From Sorex araneus (lineage: Eukaryota; Chordata; Mammalia; Eulipotyphla; Soricidae), in assembly GCF_027595985.1 (NCBI RefSeq), contig NC_073302.1, forward strand, positions 398,850,810-398,914,809: a stretch of DNA of 64,000 nucleotides. Direction: 5' to 3'. The position numbers and the translations under genes were made by a program. Within the stretch, counting starts at the first letter, position 1. Each line of letters begins with the position of its first letter. Below the pieces are notes generated by a model, which was not told the origin of the DNA, did not search any database, and saw only the letters and a list, made by a program, of their open reading frames with translations. Shown here piece after piece: positions 34,085-45,362 of the stretch.

Positions 34085-35110
34085 GCGGAATGCTGCAGGG
34101 AAAGGACCAGACTCGTGCCCTTTCAAATCCGCCTCTCTTCGCCTTAAAAGGATGCGAGCGCTCTTTCTCTGGCTCAACTCTGCTTTGCACTTTGGATATT
34201 TACGGCCAAGCGAAGCCGGTGCAAGTCTTCCAAGAACTGCCGGTAACAACAACAACAACAAAACCTTGCAAGTGGTTCCAAGCGCGGAGGCGTGCAGCGG
34301 GTCCCCCTTCTCCTTGCCGCGGCACGCCGTGGCCCGGGGAGGGCACCGCGCCCCGAGAAGGTCCGCCCTGGGCGGCTCCCGCGGGGGGCGCCTGCTCGGG
34401 GTGGGGCGTCGGCGCGGGTGGCGGGCCGTGGGCGCGCAGGGCCGCGGGAGACGCGCGCCGCGTTGCTGTAACTCGACACCGCGCGCCGGCCCCCGCGCCC
34501 GAGCGCTCCCCATTCACCGCGCCGGGTGATTGAGCGCGGCGGAGAAGGGCTCCGGGTGCCGCGGCGCCGCCGGCCGGGGATTCCTTTACAAAGGCTCGGG
34601 AGGACCGCGCTGGGAGCGTCCTCCCGCGGGGGCGCGCTAGAAACTCTGATTTTTTTTTTTTTTAATTTCTCCTTTTTTTTTTTTTTCCTTCCCCTTGGGC
34701 TCCCGGGCTTGAGACACTCTCGGATCCCAGCCCTGAGCCACTTGCCGACTTTGCTGAGCTCGTCCCCACCTCGGTAAGCTGAAGAACACCTTCTGGTCCG
34801 CGGACGTGGGATGGTTCCAGGAGGCAAGCCAGAACTTTCGGGCGGGCCGGGGGACTGACTTTTCACACGTCACCCGTGCCCCCTATTTGCGCGTTTGCTT
34901 AAGAGCACAAGTCGTGTGTCCGGGACGTGTTCCCCTGGCGGAGAACCCGGCCCCGAGTGGTTTCTCGAGGTTAGGACACCTGCAGAGGGTGGGAAGGAGG
35001 GGGTTGCGGTCCTTCCTCTCCGAGGCTGGATCGCTGGAGAGGACGCAGAAGTTCTTGCCCCCATCTGTGTGGTCACTGTCTGGGCCGATGTGCAAAGGAT
35101 CAGCAGCAGG
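34085..35110 (+). promoter_or_regulatory. SEMA3C: CpG island promoter of SEMA3C
   Basis: This kilobase is sharply different from the AT-rich surroundings: CG dinucleotides are dense, especially at 34300-34640 and 34800-35050, and GC boxes of the CCGCCC/GGGCGG kind occur. No convincing TATA box is present. It lies 1.7 to 2.7 kb before the SEMA3C start codon and spans exon 1 and the start of intron 1. Such TATA-less CpG islands usually give dispersed start sites. Several long open frames on both strands here reflect GC richness and are not genes. Confidence 0.85.
34280..34773 (+). other. SEMA3C: SEMA3C exon 1 (non-coding 5' UTR), 5' end not fixed
   Basis: GC-rich sequence inside the CpG island ends in CCCACCTCG followed by a good donor, GTAAGC, at 34774. 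Joining it to exon 2 gives a leader that runs straight to the SEMA3C start. I see no ATG between about 34160 and 34773, so a transcript starting in that interval would have no upstream start codon in exon 1. It carries two long T runs (34651-34662 and 34673-34686). The transcription start is my guess; only the donor is a sequence-based call. Confidence 0.5.
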
Positions 35111-36793
35111 TCTTAGTCTTGGGGGTTAAAAGGAACCGGGTCTTAAAATCCAGGCACGTGGGGGTGGCAAGTGCAAGGCACTTCGTTTTCGATCGCTTCT
35201 AATTTCTGGGACAGCTTGAATGTATTACTGTGTACGCTTGCTTCCTTTGACCTGTCAATTTCATCTCCCTTATTCTTTTCAATTTGGGGCATTCGTCCTG
35301 TTTGAGGAGACCTATCAGAGGAGACACTGGTCATAGCAATATGGAAAAGTGTAAATTGCATCAGCCTGCGTTATAAAGAGACAGGGGTTAGACATATTTA
35401 TAGCCTTTATTGGGGGGGGGGGTTAAATTATTAAGCCAACAAAACTAGAGAGAAATTACTAAGTGAAAGGCACCCATAAAATCAATTTTCTTCTAAGTTA
35501 ATTTAGGGATGACAGGGTGAAGAGGTTGTGGAAGCAGGAAGGAACTGTTTCTTTTGAAAATTACCAAAACAAACATCTTTAGGGTTTCGTCCATCTGTGA
35601 GGTAAAAGAGTCATACAGTGGTGCTTTTAATTGTCATCATACTACCTACCAGATGGACTTAACATACTTGCGTAAAATGACGGTGTTCAATTTTTCTTTG
35701 TGTACTGCATTAGTGAGGCCGTTATTTTCAATTGTTAGTGGATCTATTGACTAAAGTGTTAACATATTTGGAAGCCATATAATATTGAAGGTCAACATTG
35801 GTGTAATATACAATGTATACTACATTGTATATACAGTGTATATACAATGTATATTACAATATACAGTGTAATATGCAATGAAAGGATTAAACTCCTTTCA
35901 TTGTATATTTATGCAGTCACAAAATGATGAGATTTCTTTTATGGCCCTGGCTTTATTTTGCATATTGTGACCAGTAGAGCACCATTGAGTTGTATTTAAA
36001 CTTTGCCTAATCTTCTTTGCACTTCAGACAGTTAACAGCACGCATCAATAATTTTTAAGTCTACAGATTGAAACTGTAATACTTGTCTCTGATTTATCTT
36101 TTGTAATTTTGACAGCCCACTTTAACTTTGATTTATCTAATAATGCACTGACAGATACATGGTTCTCTGGATTGCTCACCACTAGGTCATTGGTTAGAAT
36201 TTGGCATGAGTCCATGGTTACCTCATCTACATCATTTAGTGGCTGCATTATAATCTGTATAAATTGGCAGAAAATTGATTTGAGTGGTTTTAGTGATCAA
36301 GGATTGAGCACATGTAGATTTACATATAGTGATCCCACTTACAGACTATTTGTCAAAAAAAAAGCTAAGAGGTACAGAAGTAAGTACACATAAATGTTCT
36401 TGTGGGGGTTTATTCCCCTCAGTAAATAAAGAAACGTTTTCATTCACAAATATCTATTGCTACTATTCTCTAGCCATTTCAATGTAGTGTAGTTTTAAAA
36501 GAGATTATTAAATTGAGGCTTCTTTTGAAAATCAGTGATTTTTTTCTGTTTCATTTAGCTTTAATACATTATTTTCCTAGAATATGAAACAGTTTTTCTT
36601 TAGCAAAAATTTCCAGGCACAGATGACTCATCTGAATTTCCACCTCTGAGAAGCAAAGTCACAGCACCTCCTATTGTTTGCATGACTGTAAGAATTCAGA
36701 TTTGTCTTATGAATAGAGTGCTCTGTTTAGATTGCTGTGTGTGTGTTCCTAATGTGTGCAATGAAATATAATAAACTTGTTTCTTTTTAAAAG
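34774..36793 (+). other. SEMA3C: SEMA3C intron 1
   Basis: This is the interval between the proposed exon 1 donor and the exon 2 acceptor. The first 340 bases continue the CpG island; the rest is AT-rich and, unusually for this window, shows no SINE or L1. That absence is compatible with regulatory constraint near the promoter. It contains a run of ten Gs at 35411-35422 and a cluster of inverted repeats at 35803-35908. Confidence 0.6.
35803..35908 (+). repeat. Cluster of inverted repeats in SEMA3C intron 1
   Basis: Hairpin 1 has perfect 13-bp arms at 35821-35833 and 35839-35851 around CAGTG. Hairpin 2 has 16-bp arms at 35871-35886 and 35893-35908, with one G-T pair, around TTAAAC. The first is an AT/ATGTA array; the second is not low-complexity. 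Confidence 0.85.
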
Positions 36794-36834
36794 GTACGTC
36801 TTCTTGGATACTTACTAACTTGTAAATCTGAAGA
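36794..36834 (+). other. SEMA3C: SEMA3C exon 2, 5' UTR part
   Basis: This is the 41-base leader immediately before the start codon. It follows an acceptor made of a T-rich stretch ending in AAAAG at 36793. It contains no upstream ATG. The exact acceptor is inferred, because GTACGTC directly after the AG could also be misread as a donor. Confidence 0.65.
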
Positions 36835-36937
36835 ATGGCATTCCGGGCAATATCTGTGTTGGTTGGAGTATTTGTTTGTTCCATCTGTGTAAAAGGATCC
36901 TCTCAGCCCCAAGCAAGAGTCTATTTAACATTTGATG
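36835..36937 (+). CDS. SEMA3C: SEMA3C, first coding exon (signal peptide; partial gene)
   Basis: Semaphorin-3C is a secreted guidance ligand that acts through neuropilin/plexin receptors in axon guidance, neural crest migration and cardiac outflow-tract development. This exon encodes 34 codons plus one base. It begins MAFRAISVLVGVF, and the mature N-terminus begins near SSQPQARVYLTFD, which I recognise as the start of SEMA3C, differing from the human protein as I recall it at about three residues. The hydrophobic core is residues 5-18, with likely signal peptidase cleavage around residues 20-21. The sema domain follows in exons outside the window. The start has a strong Kozak context (A at -3, G at +4). 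The exon ends GATG before a consensus donor GTAAGT at 36938, splitting the next codon after its first base, which fits the glutamate that follows in the family. There are no frame breaks. I am confident of the gene; the rest of it is not in this window as far as I can see. Confidence 0.93.
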
Positions 36938-38422
36938 GTAAGTTGAAAAAAAAGTTGAAAAAAAACTCTGGGGAAAATACTCTTAAAATGTTTTAAGTAG
37001 ATTTTAAAAATAATTAAATTCAGTAAAATTCTATTTAAAAATATTTAGTGGGTTGTGTTTGTGTGACATGTTAATGGTTCATAGAGAAAGTTCTTTATTA
37101 TATTTGTTTATGAAAATACTTGAAGCATACCATCTCATTTTAAAAAGATTTCTTCAGTGTTTGCATGTGTATTCAGGGAAGATGTCGAAAATCTCCAGGA
37201 CTAAAATTTTCATCTTTACATGAGTACATTTTTGTTGAGAACCACCTGTGTATGCTGTTCTTAGCAGAACAGGTTACATAGTTTAAGTACTAAAAATGTT
37301 CACTTTAAATTTGGGACCTTAGCCTCAAAACTGCTCTCTCCATGTTTTATTGTAATGATGAGTCTTCTGTACCTTTCAGGAGTGCCTGAAATTGGCAAAT
37401 TATCTCTTTTTAACTGAAAAGGACCTAAAAAAACAGTTGGAAATATGTTTCTGGTTGCTGTTGTGTTCAAAATGTTATCTCTAGGAAACTTGGGGGAATG
37501 GGTATGATTTCAATTTCCAGACATAAAAGGTGAGTGTAAGGTCCTCTGAAGGAATGGTTTTCCAAATGGTAAGATGAGTTTTAGTGTGTATAGTTCTAAT
37601 GACTTATGGATGTATTCACTGGGCCAACAAACTAATCCATACTAATTGGACAGAGATGGAATGAGAAATGGATCAGGAAGATCACTCTGCCCCGTCAGGA
37701 TCACTGATGTTTGGATTATCTCTTTAAACTCTGTCTCTGCATAAACTTCAGTATCATTATGTGTCTTTTTGTTCTGTTTTATTTTATTTTGTTTTTTTTT
37801 GGGGGGGGGCACTGGAGGGGAAACGATGTATTCTCAGATCTTCTTAAAGCAGCCTGTTTTTAAAACTCTGTTGTCTTCAATTTCAGAGAGCAGTATAACT
37901 GACATTTTTTTTTTTTAGACCAGTGGCTATCTTTTCTTTCTTTTTTTTTTCTTCAGTCTTAAGTCACCAAGTGCTTTCCCCAAGGTCATCATCTATCCGG
38001 AAGGAGCCTTATTTAGAACATACAGTGTGTGAGCTTTTAATTGCTTCCTTAGAATCTAAGCCAGGCATTTCTCTTACAACCCCTGGCTCTCCAGTTTAGT
38101 TGTGAAGAAAGGAAAAACGAAATCGTAAAACGAAATCGTCCTTTTTTTTTTTCTTTTAATTGCTAAAGCATTTTATAGCTGAGAACAATGCAGTAACAAA
38201 TCTAATAGAGATAAAAAGAGAAGGTCACTCAGAAAGCTTAATGGATTGAACTCATGTTTTTCCTGTGGGAAGCCTGGGTTTGCTCCCAGTACTGAAGAGT
38301 CCTCCAAGTATTGCAGTGAATGATTCCCCAAGCCTTCAAATGGGGGTAGCTCCCGAAACACTGATGGATGTGTCCCTAAAACAAAACAAAAAGAAGAGAA
38401 AAAATGGATTAAGAAGCAGCAT

Positions 38423-38626
38423 AGAGACTGGAGTGATAGCACAGCAGGTAGGGCGTTTGCCTTGCAAGCGGTCCACCCAGGTTCAATTCCCAGCATCCCA
38501 TATAGTCCCCAGAGCACCGCCAGGAGTAATTCCTGACTGCAAAGCCTGTAACCCCTGTGCAGTGCCAAGTGTGATGTATAAAATAAATAAATAAATAAAT
38601 AAATAAATAGATAAATAAATAAATAA
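38423..38626 (+). repeat. Type-A SINE with (AAAT)n tail
   Basis: The SINE body runs from AGAGACTGGAGTGATAGCAC to CCAAGTGTGATG. Its tail has become an AAAT microsatellite of about 12 units (38577-38626). The FIYL-repeat frames across the tail are artefacts. Confidence 0.9.
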
Positions 38627-38667
38627 CGCAGCACAATTTTCTATTTTAAATATTTTTTTTCGAAATA

Positions 38668-38830
38668 TAGTAGGATGGACTAGAGAGTTAAGAGGTTAAA
38701 GCACTTGCTTTCCATTTAGACACCCCTGGTTTTTGATTCCAGACACCACAACTCCGAGCATTGACATGTGACCTCCTAACACAGAGCTGCAAATGTACCA
38801 AGCATCCCTAGGGCTTACCCTAACAATCCA
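38668..38830 (+). repeat. Old type-A-like SINE
   Basis: GGACTAGAGAGTTAAGAGG, AAAGCACTTGC and CACAGAGCTGCAAATG follow the SINE order with heavy divergence. Confidence 0.5.
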
Positions 38831-39074
38831 CCACCATATACAAGAATAGGATGGAATGGTCTCATAGATTAAGTAGATAAATCTGTTCTCTTACATCAAA
38901 AATTGATTATGCCATTTTTAATTTTTATGTATATTCCTTTTCCTTCCCTGAATTGTCATCATATCCTCTACACACAATTTATTAATGTCTCTTCTTTCAT
39001 ATGATTTCCATTATTTGCATATGAGGTGAAATAAATAACATCAATCCATTTCGTTTTATAGATAAAAGAAAATT

Positions 39075-39180
39075 TAAATGGATAGGGATGAAAGATAGCA
39101 CAGAGGTCAGGAACTATGCCTAGCATCCACGTAATCCAGGTTTGATTGATTCCCAGCTACACCTGGATCTCCCAACCCCT
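39075..39180 (+). repeat. Old SINE 5' fragment
   Basis: GGGATGAAAGATAGCACAGA and AATCCAGGTTTGATTG keep A-box and B-box like blocks; the 3' half is missing. Confidence 0.5.
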
Positions 39181-39640
39181 AGTTTTTATTTTTAACTGAG
39201 GTACTGTGATTTACAGTATTGTTAATTATGGCTTCCCGTGCACATAATACTACACCACACTCATTACCATTATCCCACCTCCCTCTCCTAAAGATCCCAA
39301 CTTACCTCCCTTTCAATCCCCCCTAACCCCCACAAAGAGGCTTGTGGACCAGTTCTCTCCTTGTGCTGCCATAAGCAAAGGTTGTTTCTAGACTTTGTGA
39401 TATTTACTGGAGTGGAATGATATCTAAATATTATTTTGACTTGCTTTCCCCTGATCATCAATGAAAGATGAGCACATTTAATATATGCCTGTTGGCTATC
39501 TTTATGTTTTTGTTGGGAAAGTGCCTATTCATCTCCATTTTGGGATGCTGTTTAATTTTTGTTGTTGAGCTTTCTGTTGTGAATACTTTCTAGATCTTGG
39601 ATGTTAACCCAGATATAATTTAAAGCGTGTAAATATTCAA
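39180..39640 (-). repeat. Old L1 3' end, antisense, with internal gap
   Basis: Antisense L1 3' UTR blocks (CTGAGGTACTGTGATTTACA, ACCATTATCCCACCTCCC) are followed by ORF2-derived blocks (TATTTACTGGAGTGGAATGA, TATATGCCTGTTGGC, TTTTTGTTGTTGAGC). ORF2 sequence between them is missing. Confidence 0.6.
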
Positions 39641-39699
39641 AACTACTGTGTCACCAGAGATAATTCTTTATATTTTTATTTGAAATGAACCATTACAAT

Positions 39700-39990
39700 T
39701 TTTTTGAGGGGGCCTCCCAGGCAGTGCTCAGGAGGCTGGATACCTGCCCCTGTGAGGCTTCTTCACTAAATGGGCTAAGATGTTTGTGTGAGAGCTTGAT
39801 GATTGGTACTCAGAGTCTGCAGTGTGTCAGGGATCACCCAGGCCACCCATGTGGCACTTGGGGACCTCCAGGACCACCTAATAGTACTCACAGACCTCCA
39901 GGCCTCCAGCTGGCAGTGCTCATGGTACCATGTGACTCCAGTGATCAAACAATGATTCCATGCATGTAAGATATGCATCTTAACCCATAT
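39700..39990 (-). repeat. Old SINE-like segment, antisense
   Basis: A T-rich start, CAGTGCTCAGGAGGCTGG, CATGTGGCACTTGGGGACCT and CAGTGATCAAACAATGATTC resemble an inverted tRNA-SINE with an internal duplicated block. Confidence 0.4.
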
Positions 39991-39999
39991 AATATATCT

Positions 40000-42050
40000 A
40001 ATCTTTTAATACCAAATTTTGATATCATATAGGACAGCAAGTGCTATGTGGCTAAAAGTTGTGATAGGCTTTTAAAATACCAAATGTCTAATGTTTTAAA
40101 ATGTTCTTCAAATCAGCTCTTAAGGAATAAAATTAACTTTATCTTATAAAATAGCACAAATCTTGATCTTAAATACCTTTCATTCCTGGTGTCCTTTTCT
40201 TTCAAGTAAATAATCAGGTAATCGAGTCTCAATATGCTTAGTGGTTTAAGGAGAAGTATCAAGGGGAAGAAAAAATTTTAGGGAGTTCTACAATTTCTAA
40301 TTTAATGTCAAAAGATTAACTTTGTGTTGGGCAGATACCATAGGAAAATTCACTATATATTAGGTAGGTCATCATAGGAAAAGTACTTTGGGTAAAAGTA
40401 ATTGTGAACATCTTAATTTTTTCATCAATATATGTTTCTTCCTATATTTTCTTAACAGATTTGACGGTTTATATGTTTTATATGTCTTCTCAAGTTCCTT
40501 ATATTTAGCGTCATACTAATTTTATATTATATGTGAATATAAGACTGACTTACTTTTCTTCTTATGAAATTGTTGTTTTTATATCAAATAAAACTTTGTA
40601 TAAGGTTGCATATATGAATTATGTATAAAGTACATGTACATATATGCTCTCTTTCATTTATTTCATATTTCGAATTTACTAACAAATTCAGTAATTAGAA
40701 GATGGTTTTGAGAAGATACAAGTTACATCAGGCAAAGGTCTTTTATGTCTCTATAATCCTTTATGATTTCTATCTCCTGGCTCTCAGCTTGGGAAATCTT
40801 TATTCTAAATTGTGTCTTTTGCCTGTCTCTTTCAGGGGGAGACTTTAAAAGAATCCACTGGCTTGTCTTATAGTCCAATTAAAAATTATAGTCAATTTAA
40901 AGGTGTGTGTTAAGCAAGAGATCTGTTCACTTATCCAAGTTTCCACCCTTCTTGTGGTAGAATGATAGAGTGATAGCATTTGGGAAACAATGATTTACAG
41001 ATTTGCTTTCCCTATTAATCTGGCACAAGGTCAACCAGATGGTCATCAGTCCTATGGGAGATTGAACTTAAGATGTTATTAATTAGTTACATTTCTCCTT
41101 AGCTAAATCTTGCATGATAAGAAAATTGCAATTAGATATTACATTTGGTAGTTTTCAGATTTCTTACTAATGCCAAATAGATTTTCAAATGAATAAAATC
41201 ATGATTCAAATGCTTTTGGTTTGTGTTGAACTTTTGTTGAAAGAAATCCAGTAATTTGATTCATATCTCATGAATTATTGTCATTATTTTGCTCCAGAAA
41301 AAATAATTTCAATCTATGAGTCATAAAATCAAGGCAACCAGATCTATGATAGACAGAAACTCTTTTGACTTTCTAGGATATAAAAGGAAAACATTGCTGA
41401 AAATATTCTCCTTTCTCTAGTAGAGATTTTAGTATATAATATTTTACAAAGAAAATACTCTGTAATTTCATAAAATATATCTATTTCATGTAGTTTCATA
41501 AAAGATTTCTGAATTTCAGAGAAGTGGAGATACTGTGTATACTGAAACGAACGTAAAGATGTAAAAGCTGATTAAATGTTAAAAATTACTGATTAAAATG
41601 AATTATAATGAAAAGAGTTCTTTCTAAGCTATAAATTTAGATTGTATGTATAAGGTATTTAATTTATTGACTAAGCTTTTGATAGCATTTTAATTTTATT
41701 GTCACTGTGTATGACTGTAGGATCTGTACTAGTTTTAGTTTCTAACTTAATAAGCTACATTTGCTTCCTTTATGTTCTCATTAATGTTTGGAGGTTATTC
41801 ACAAAATTTTATTCATCACTAAGTAATTAGTTTTTTTTTCTTCTTTTGATGTTCTACAAACTATTTACTTATCTATTAATTGTTTGTTTGTTTTGCCTTC
41901 TATTTTCTGTGTTTTTCATTTGAAACTTTTTAGCAGGGAAACTTAAGTCACTGATTTGACAACTGATTCTAATAGATTTAGTAGTAAAAATCTAAATTTA
42001 CTGTGAAGCACTGCTTTAAAAGTACCCCAGATATGCTGATAGAGTGTCTC
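40000..42050. other. Intronic AT-rich DNA
   Basis: Two kilobases of intron 2 without a recognisable SINE, L1 or exon. Confidence 0.45.
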
Positions 42051-42052
42051 TT

Positions 42053-43262
42053 GATTTTCTTTTTATTTTAATTTTAATTTTTTTATATTAATGAGTCACT
42101 GTGAGGGTGCAGTTACAGAGTTTTGTTCCTGTGTTATAGTCATACAATACTCGAGTACTCATCCCTCCACCATTGCCCATTCTCCTGTATCGATGGCTCC
42201 AGGGTCCCTCCCCCCACTCTATGATAGGAAATTCCATGGTGTTCTCTCTTTCCTTTTGGGTGTTATGGTTTGAATGGAGATACTGGGTAGCTATCGTGTT
42301 CAATCTATAGTCTGCTTTCAACCCACCTCTCCTATCCTGAGTGGATCCTCCACTGCACTTTTGTTGGTGTTCCCTTCTCTGTCTGAGCTGCCCTCTCCCC
42401 CAGCATGTGAGGTCAGCTTCCAAGCCGTGGAGAAGGCCTCCTGGTACTATTGCTACTATTCTATTTTATATTCCACAAATGAGTGCAATTTTTCTGTGTC
42501 TGTCTCTTTCTTTCTGACTCATTTCATTTAGCGTGATACTTTTCATGTTGATCCAGCTATATGCAAAGTTCATGACTTCATCCTTTCTGACAGCTACATA
42601 GTATTCCATTGTGTAGATGTACCAAAGTTTCTTTAACCAGTCATCTGTTCTCGGGCATTCGGGTATTTTCCAGATTCTGGCTATTGTAAACAGTGCTGTG
42701 ATGAACATATAAGTGCAGATGTCATTTTGACTATACTTTTTTGCCTCCTTGAGATATATTCCCAGCAGTGGTATTGCTGGGTCAAATGAGAGCTCGATTT
42801 CTAATTTTTTGAGAGTGACCATATTGTTTTCCAGAAGGGCTGAACCTGTCGGCATTCCCACCAGCAGTGTAGAAGGGTTCATTTCTCCCCACATCCACAC
42901 CAACAGCGGTTGCTTTTGTTCTTTGGGATGTGAGCCAGTCTCTGTGGTGTGAAGTGGTATCTCATAGTTGTTTTGATTTGCATCTCCCTGATGATTAGTG
43001 ATGAAGAGCATTTTTTCATGTGCTTTTTAGCCATTCGTATTTCTTCCTTGAGAACATTTCTGTTCATTTCTTCGCCCCATTTTTTGATGGGGTTGGATGT
43101 TTTATTTTTGTAGAGATCAACCAGTGCCTTGTATACCCTTGATATCCCCTTGATATCAACCCCTTATCGGATGGGTATTGGGTAAATATCCTTTCCCATT
43201 CCGTAGATCGTCTTTGTATTCTGGTCACTGTATCTTTTGCAGTGCAGAAGCTTCTTAGTTTA
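42053..43262 (-). repeat. L1 3' end (ORF2 C-terminus and 3' UTR), antisense
   Basis: On the minus strand a frame at 43011-42466 reads as the L1 ORF2 C-terminal part, with PAIPLLGIYLKEAKKYSQND, WKIPECPRTDDWLKKLWYIY, TMEYYVAVRKDEVM and HRKIALICGI. The 3' UTR and the T-rich remnant of the poly(A) tail lie at 42053-42465. The frame is open for 181 codons, so this is a fairly young, 5'-truncated copy. It is not a host gene. Confidence 0.92.
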
Positions 43263-43339
43263 ATATAGTCCTATTTGTTTATATTCTTATTATTCAATAT
43301 TTACACTGTTTCTGATAATAATTCTTGTTCTGAAACATT

Positions 43340-44490
43340 TTTTTCTGCAACATTTTATCTTTTAAATATTTTTATATGTGTTCATTGAAGTATCCTTATT
43401 TGTGGTTGCACTACTGTTCTTTTTAGATACAATGCTTCAGTATTATACCTCCTCTCCATCTCTCATCTATCCTTCCCCTTTCAAGGATTTGTTTTCATTG
43501 TTAGTATCTATTTCCTTGTTTTGTTTCTGTGTACACCAAATACGAGTGAGATCATCTGGAATTATTTCTTCTGGTACACTTTGCTTATCTTGAGACCTCC
43601 CAGTTCTCCTAAAGTTGTGGTGAAATAGAAGACCTCATCTTTTCGTATAGTGAATATTTATCCACTCATATTTAGTGGGCACTAGAGTGGTTACCAAATA
43701 CTGGCTATTGTAAACAGATCAGCAGTGAACATAGTTGTGTATATATCTTTTTAAATTAATGTTTAAGTTCTTGAGTAGCCGCCAAATAATGGAATTACTA
43801 GATCATATAGTAGCTCTATTTTCAATTTTTTATATCTTATTATGTTATCCAAAGAGACTAAGCTAGACTACATCCCCTCTAACAGGGAATAAGTGCCCCT
43901 ATTTCACTGTATCTCTCCAATACTGGTTGCTTCCAATCTTTTTGATACAGGCCATTCACACAAACATTATTATTATTGAGTAATAATTATCTCATTATTA
44001 CTTTGGTTTATATTTCCCAATAATTAGTGCTGATAACAATTTCTCATATGTCTGAAAATAATCATATATTATTTATGCTTATTTAGGAAAATGTTTACCT
44101 ACCTTTTCTCCCCATTTTATGATGGTATTGTTTGCTTTTTGTTATTTTAAATTTTGTGCATGTCTTGTATATCCTGGTATTAGCCTTTTGTCAGATGCAT
44201 GATGAGCAAATGTTTTCTCCCATTCAGTAGGGTGCCTTTTTTGCTTTAGACAAAGTTTTATTTGCAGGATAAAGCTTGATATATTAATTTGATATATTCC
44301 CATTTGTTTATTTTTGTTTTTACTTTCTTTGCCAATGGAGTTGTATCATTGAAGACATCTCTGAAATCAGTATCATGGAGAGTTCTACCTGTTTTCCTCA
44401 ATGTATTATTTTGAGTCCAGTTATAACAGCAAGGTCTTTAGTCCATTTGAATTGACTTCTATATTTGTTTCAAGGCAGGACTTTTTCACA
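43340..44490 (-). repeat. Older L1 3' end, antisense
   Basis: A second, more decayed L1 in the same orientation lies beside the previous one. Visible blocks are ATACTGGCTATTGTAAACAG, CAAATAATGGAATTACTAGA, CTTGTATATCCTGGTATTAG, AAATGTTTTCTCCCATTCAG and CCAATGGAGTTGTATCATTG. They repeat the 3'-to-5' ORF2 order already seen in the younger copy. Confidence 0.8.
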
Positions 44491-44747
44491 TGATGAAAAA
44501 TGCTGAAAAGAATTTAATTATAATTAAATTAGCAGTTGCTTGTCATGACTTCATTTGTCTGAAGGAAACATTTATCTCAATATTATCGATATATTTAAAA
44601 CCATATTTTAAAAGTAGGATGGCAGTGTAGTATAGGAAGAGCAACAATTACATGAAAATCGAGACATTTCATTATTTAATTCTTCACAGTTGAAACTTGG
44701 TCAGAACTTTAGTTTCTGTCCTTCTCCCCAAAGAATGCCTTGTTGCC

Positions 44748-44750
<3 letters not shown>

Positions 44751-44798
<48 letters not shown>
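44751..44798 (+). repeat. (AT)24 microsatellite
   Basis: Pure AT dinucleotide array. Confidence 0.97.
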
Positions 44799-44801
<3 letters not shown>

Positions 44802-45112
44802 CTGAGCTTAATTTTATTTTATAAATATATTCTTCTTTGAGGAAATCTACAATAATTCCCTGGAATGACTTAATGAATATTTTGTTCAAAGAACTTGAGC
44901 ATGAGAATGAATTGAACATCTGACTGTATTGCAGTCTGCTTGGGAGGGCTAAGATCAGTGCTTAGCCCTGGTGATTTGGTTTTGTTCAGACCGAGCAATG
45001 GTATGTGTGCCACTTGGACACTTTATAAACCCTGGGGTGTTGATAAAGACAGGACACATATTTTCTGAGTATATTACAATGCTCTATTTAAGCTCTCTAA
45101 TATAAGACTTCA

Positions 45113-45362
45113 CTGTAGCACTGCACTATCTTCCCATTGTTCATCGATTTGCTTGAGCAGGCACCAGTAACGTCTCCATTGTGAGACTTCTTGTTACTGT
45201 TTTTGGCATATGGAATATGCCACAGGTAGCTTACCAGGCTCTGCCGTGCGGGCGGGATACTCTGGGTAGCTTGCCAGGTTCTCTGAGAGGGATGCAGGAA
45301 TGGAACCCGGGTCAGCCGCGTGCAAGGCAACCACCCTACCTGCTGTGCTATCGCTTCAGTCC
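45113..45362 (-). repeat. Type-B SINE, antisense, full length
   Basis: Inverted RTE tail, body and tRNA head ending GCTATCGCTTCAGTCC. A perfect 14-bp duplication AATATAAGACTTCA lies at 45099-45112 and 45363-45376. Confidence 0.95.

Noticed and set aside
34174..34866. A 230-codon minus-strand frame and several plus-strand frames in the CpG island
   Set aside because: They are arginine/proline-rich products of GC-rich sequence, overlap each other on both strands and do not resemble known proteins.
35871..35908. Hairpin as a microRNA precursor
   Set aside because: The stem is only 16 pairs and the loop 6 bases, too short for a canonical pre-miRNA.
38409..38636. Frame with FIYL repeats resembling a membrane protein
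   Set aside because: It is the (AAAT)n tail of a SINE read in antisense.
42466..43011. 181-codon minus-strand frame as a host gene
   Set aside because: It is the conserved C-terminal part of L1 ORF2.
44511..44530. 20-bp perfect palindrome AATTTAATTATAATTAAATT
   Set aside because: Made only of A and T in AT-rich DNA at an old L1 edge; expected by chance at this composition.
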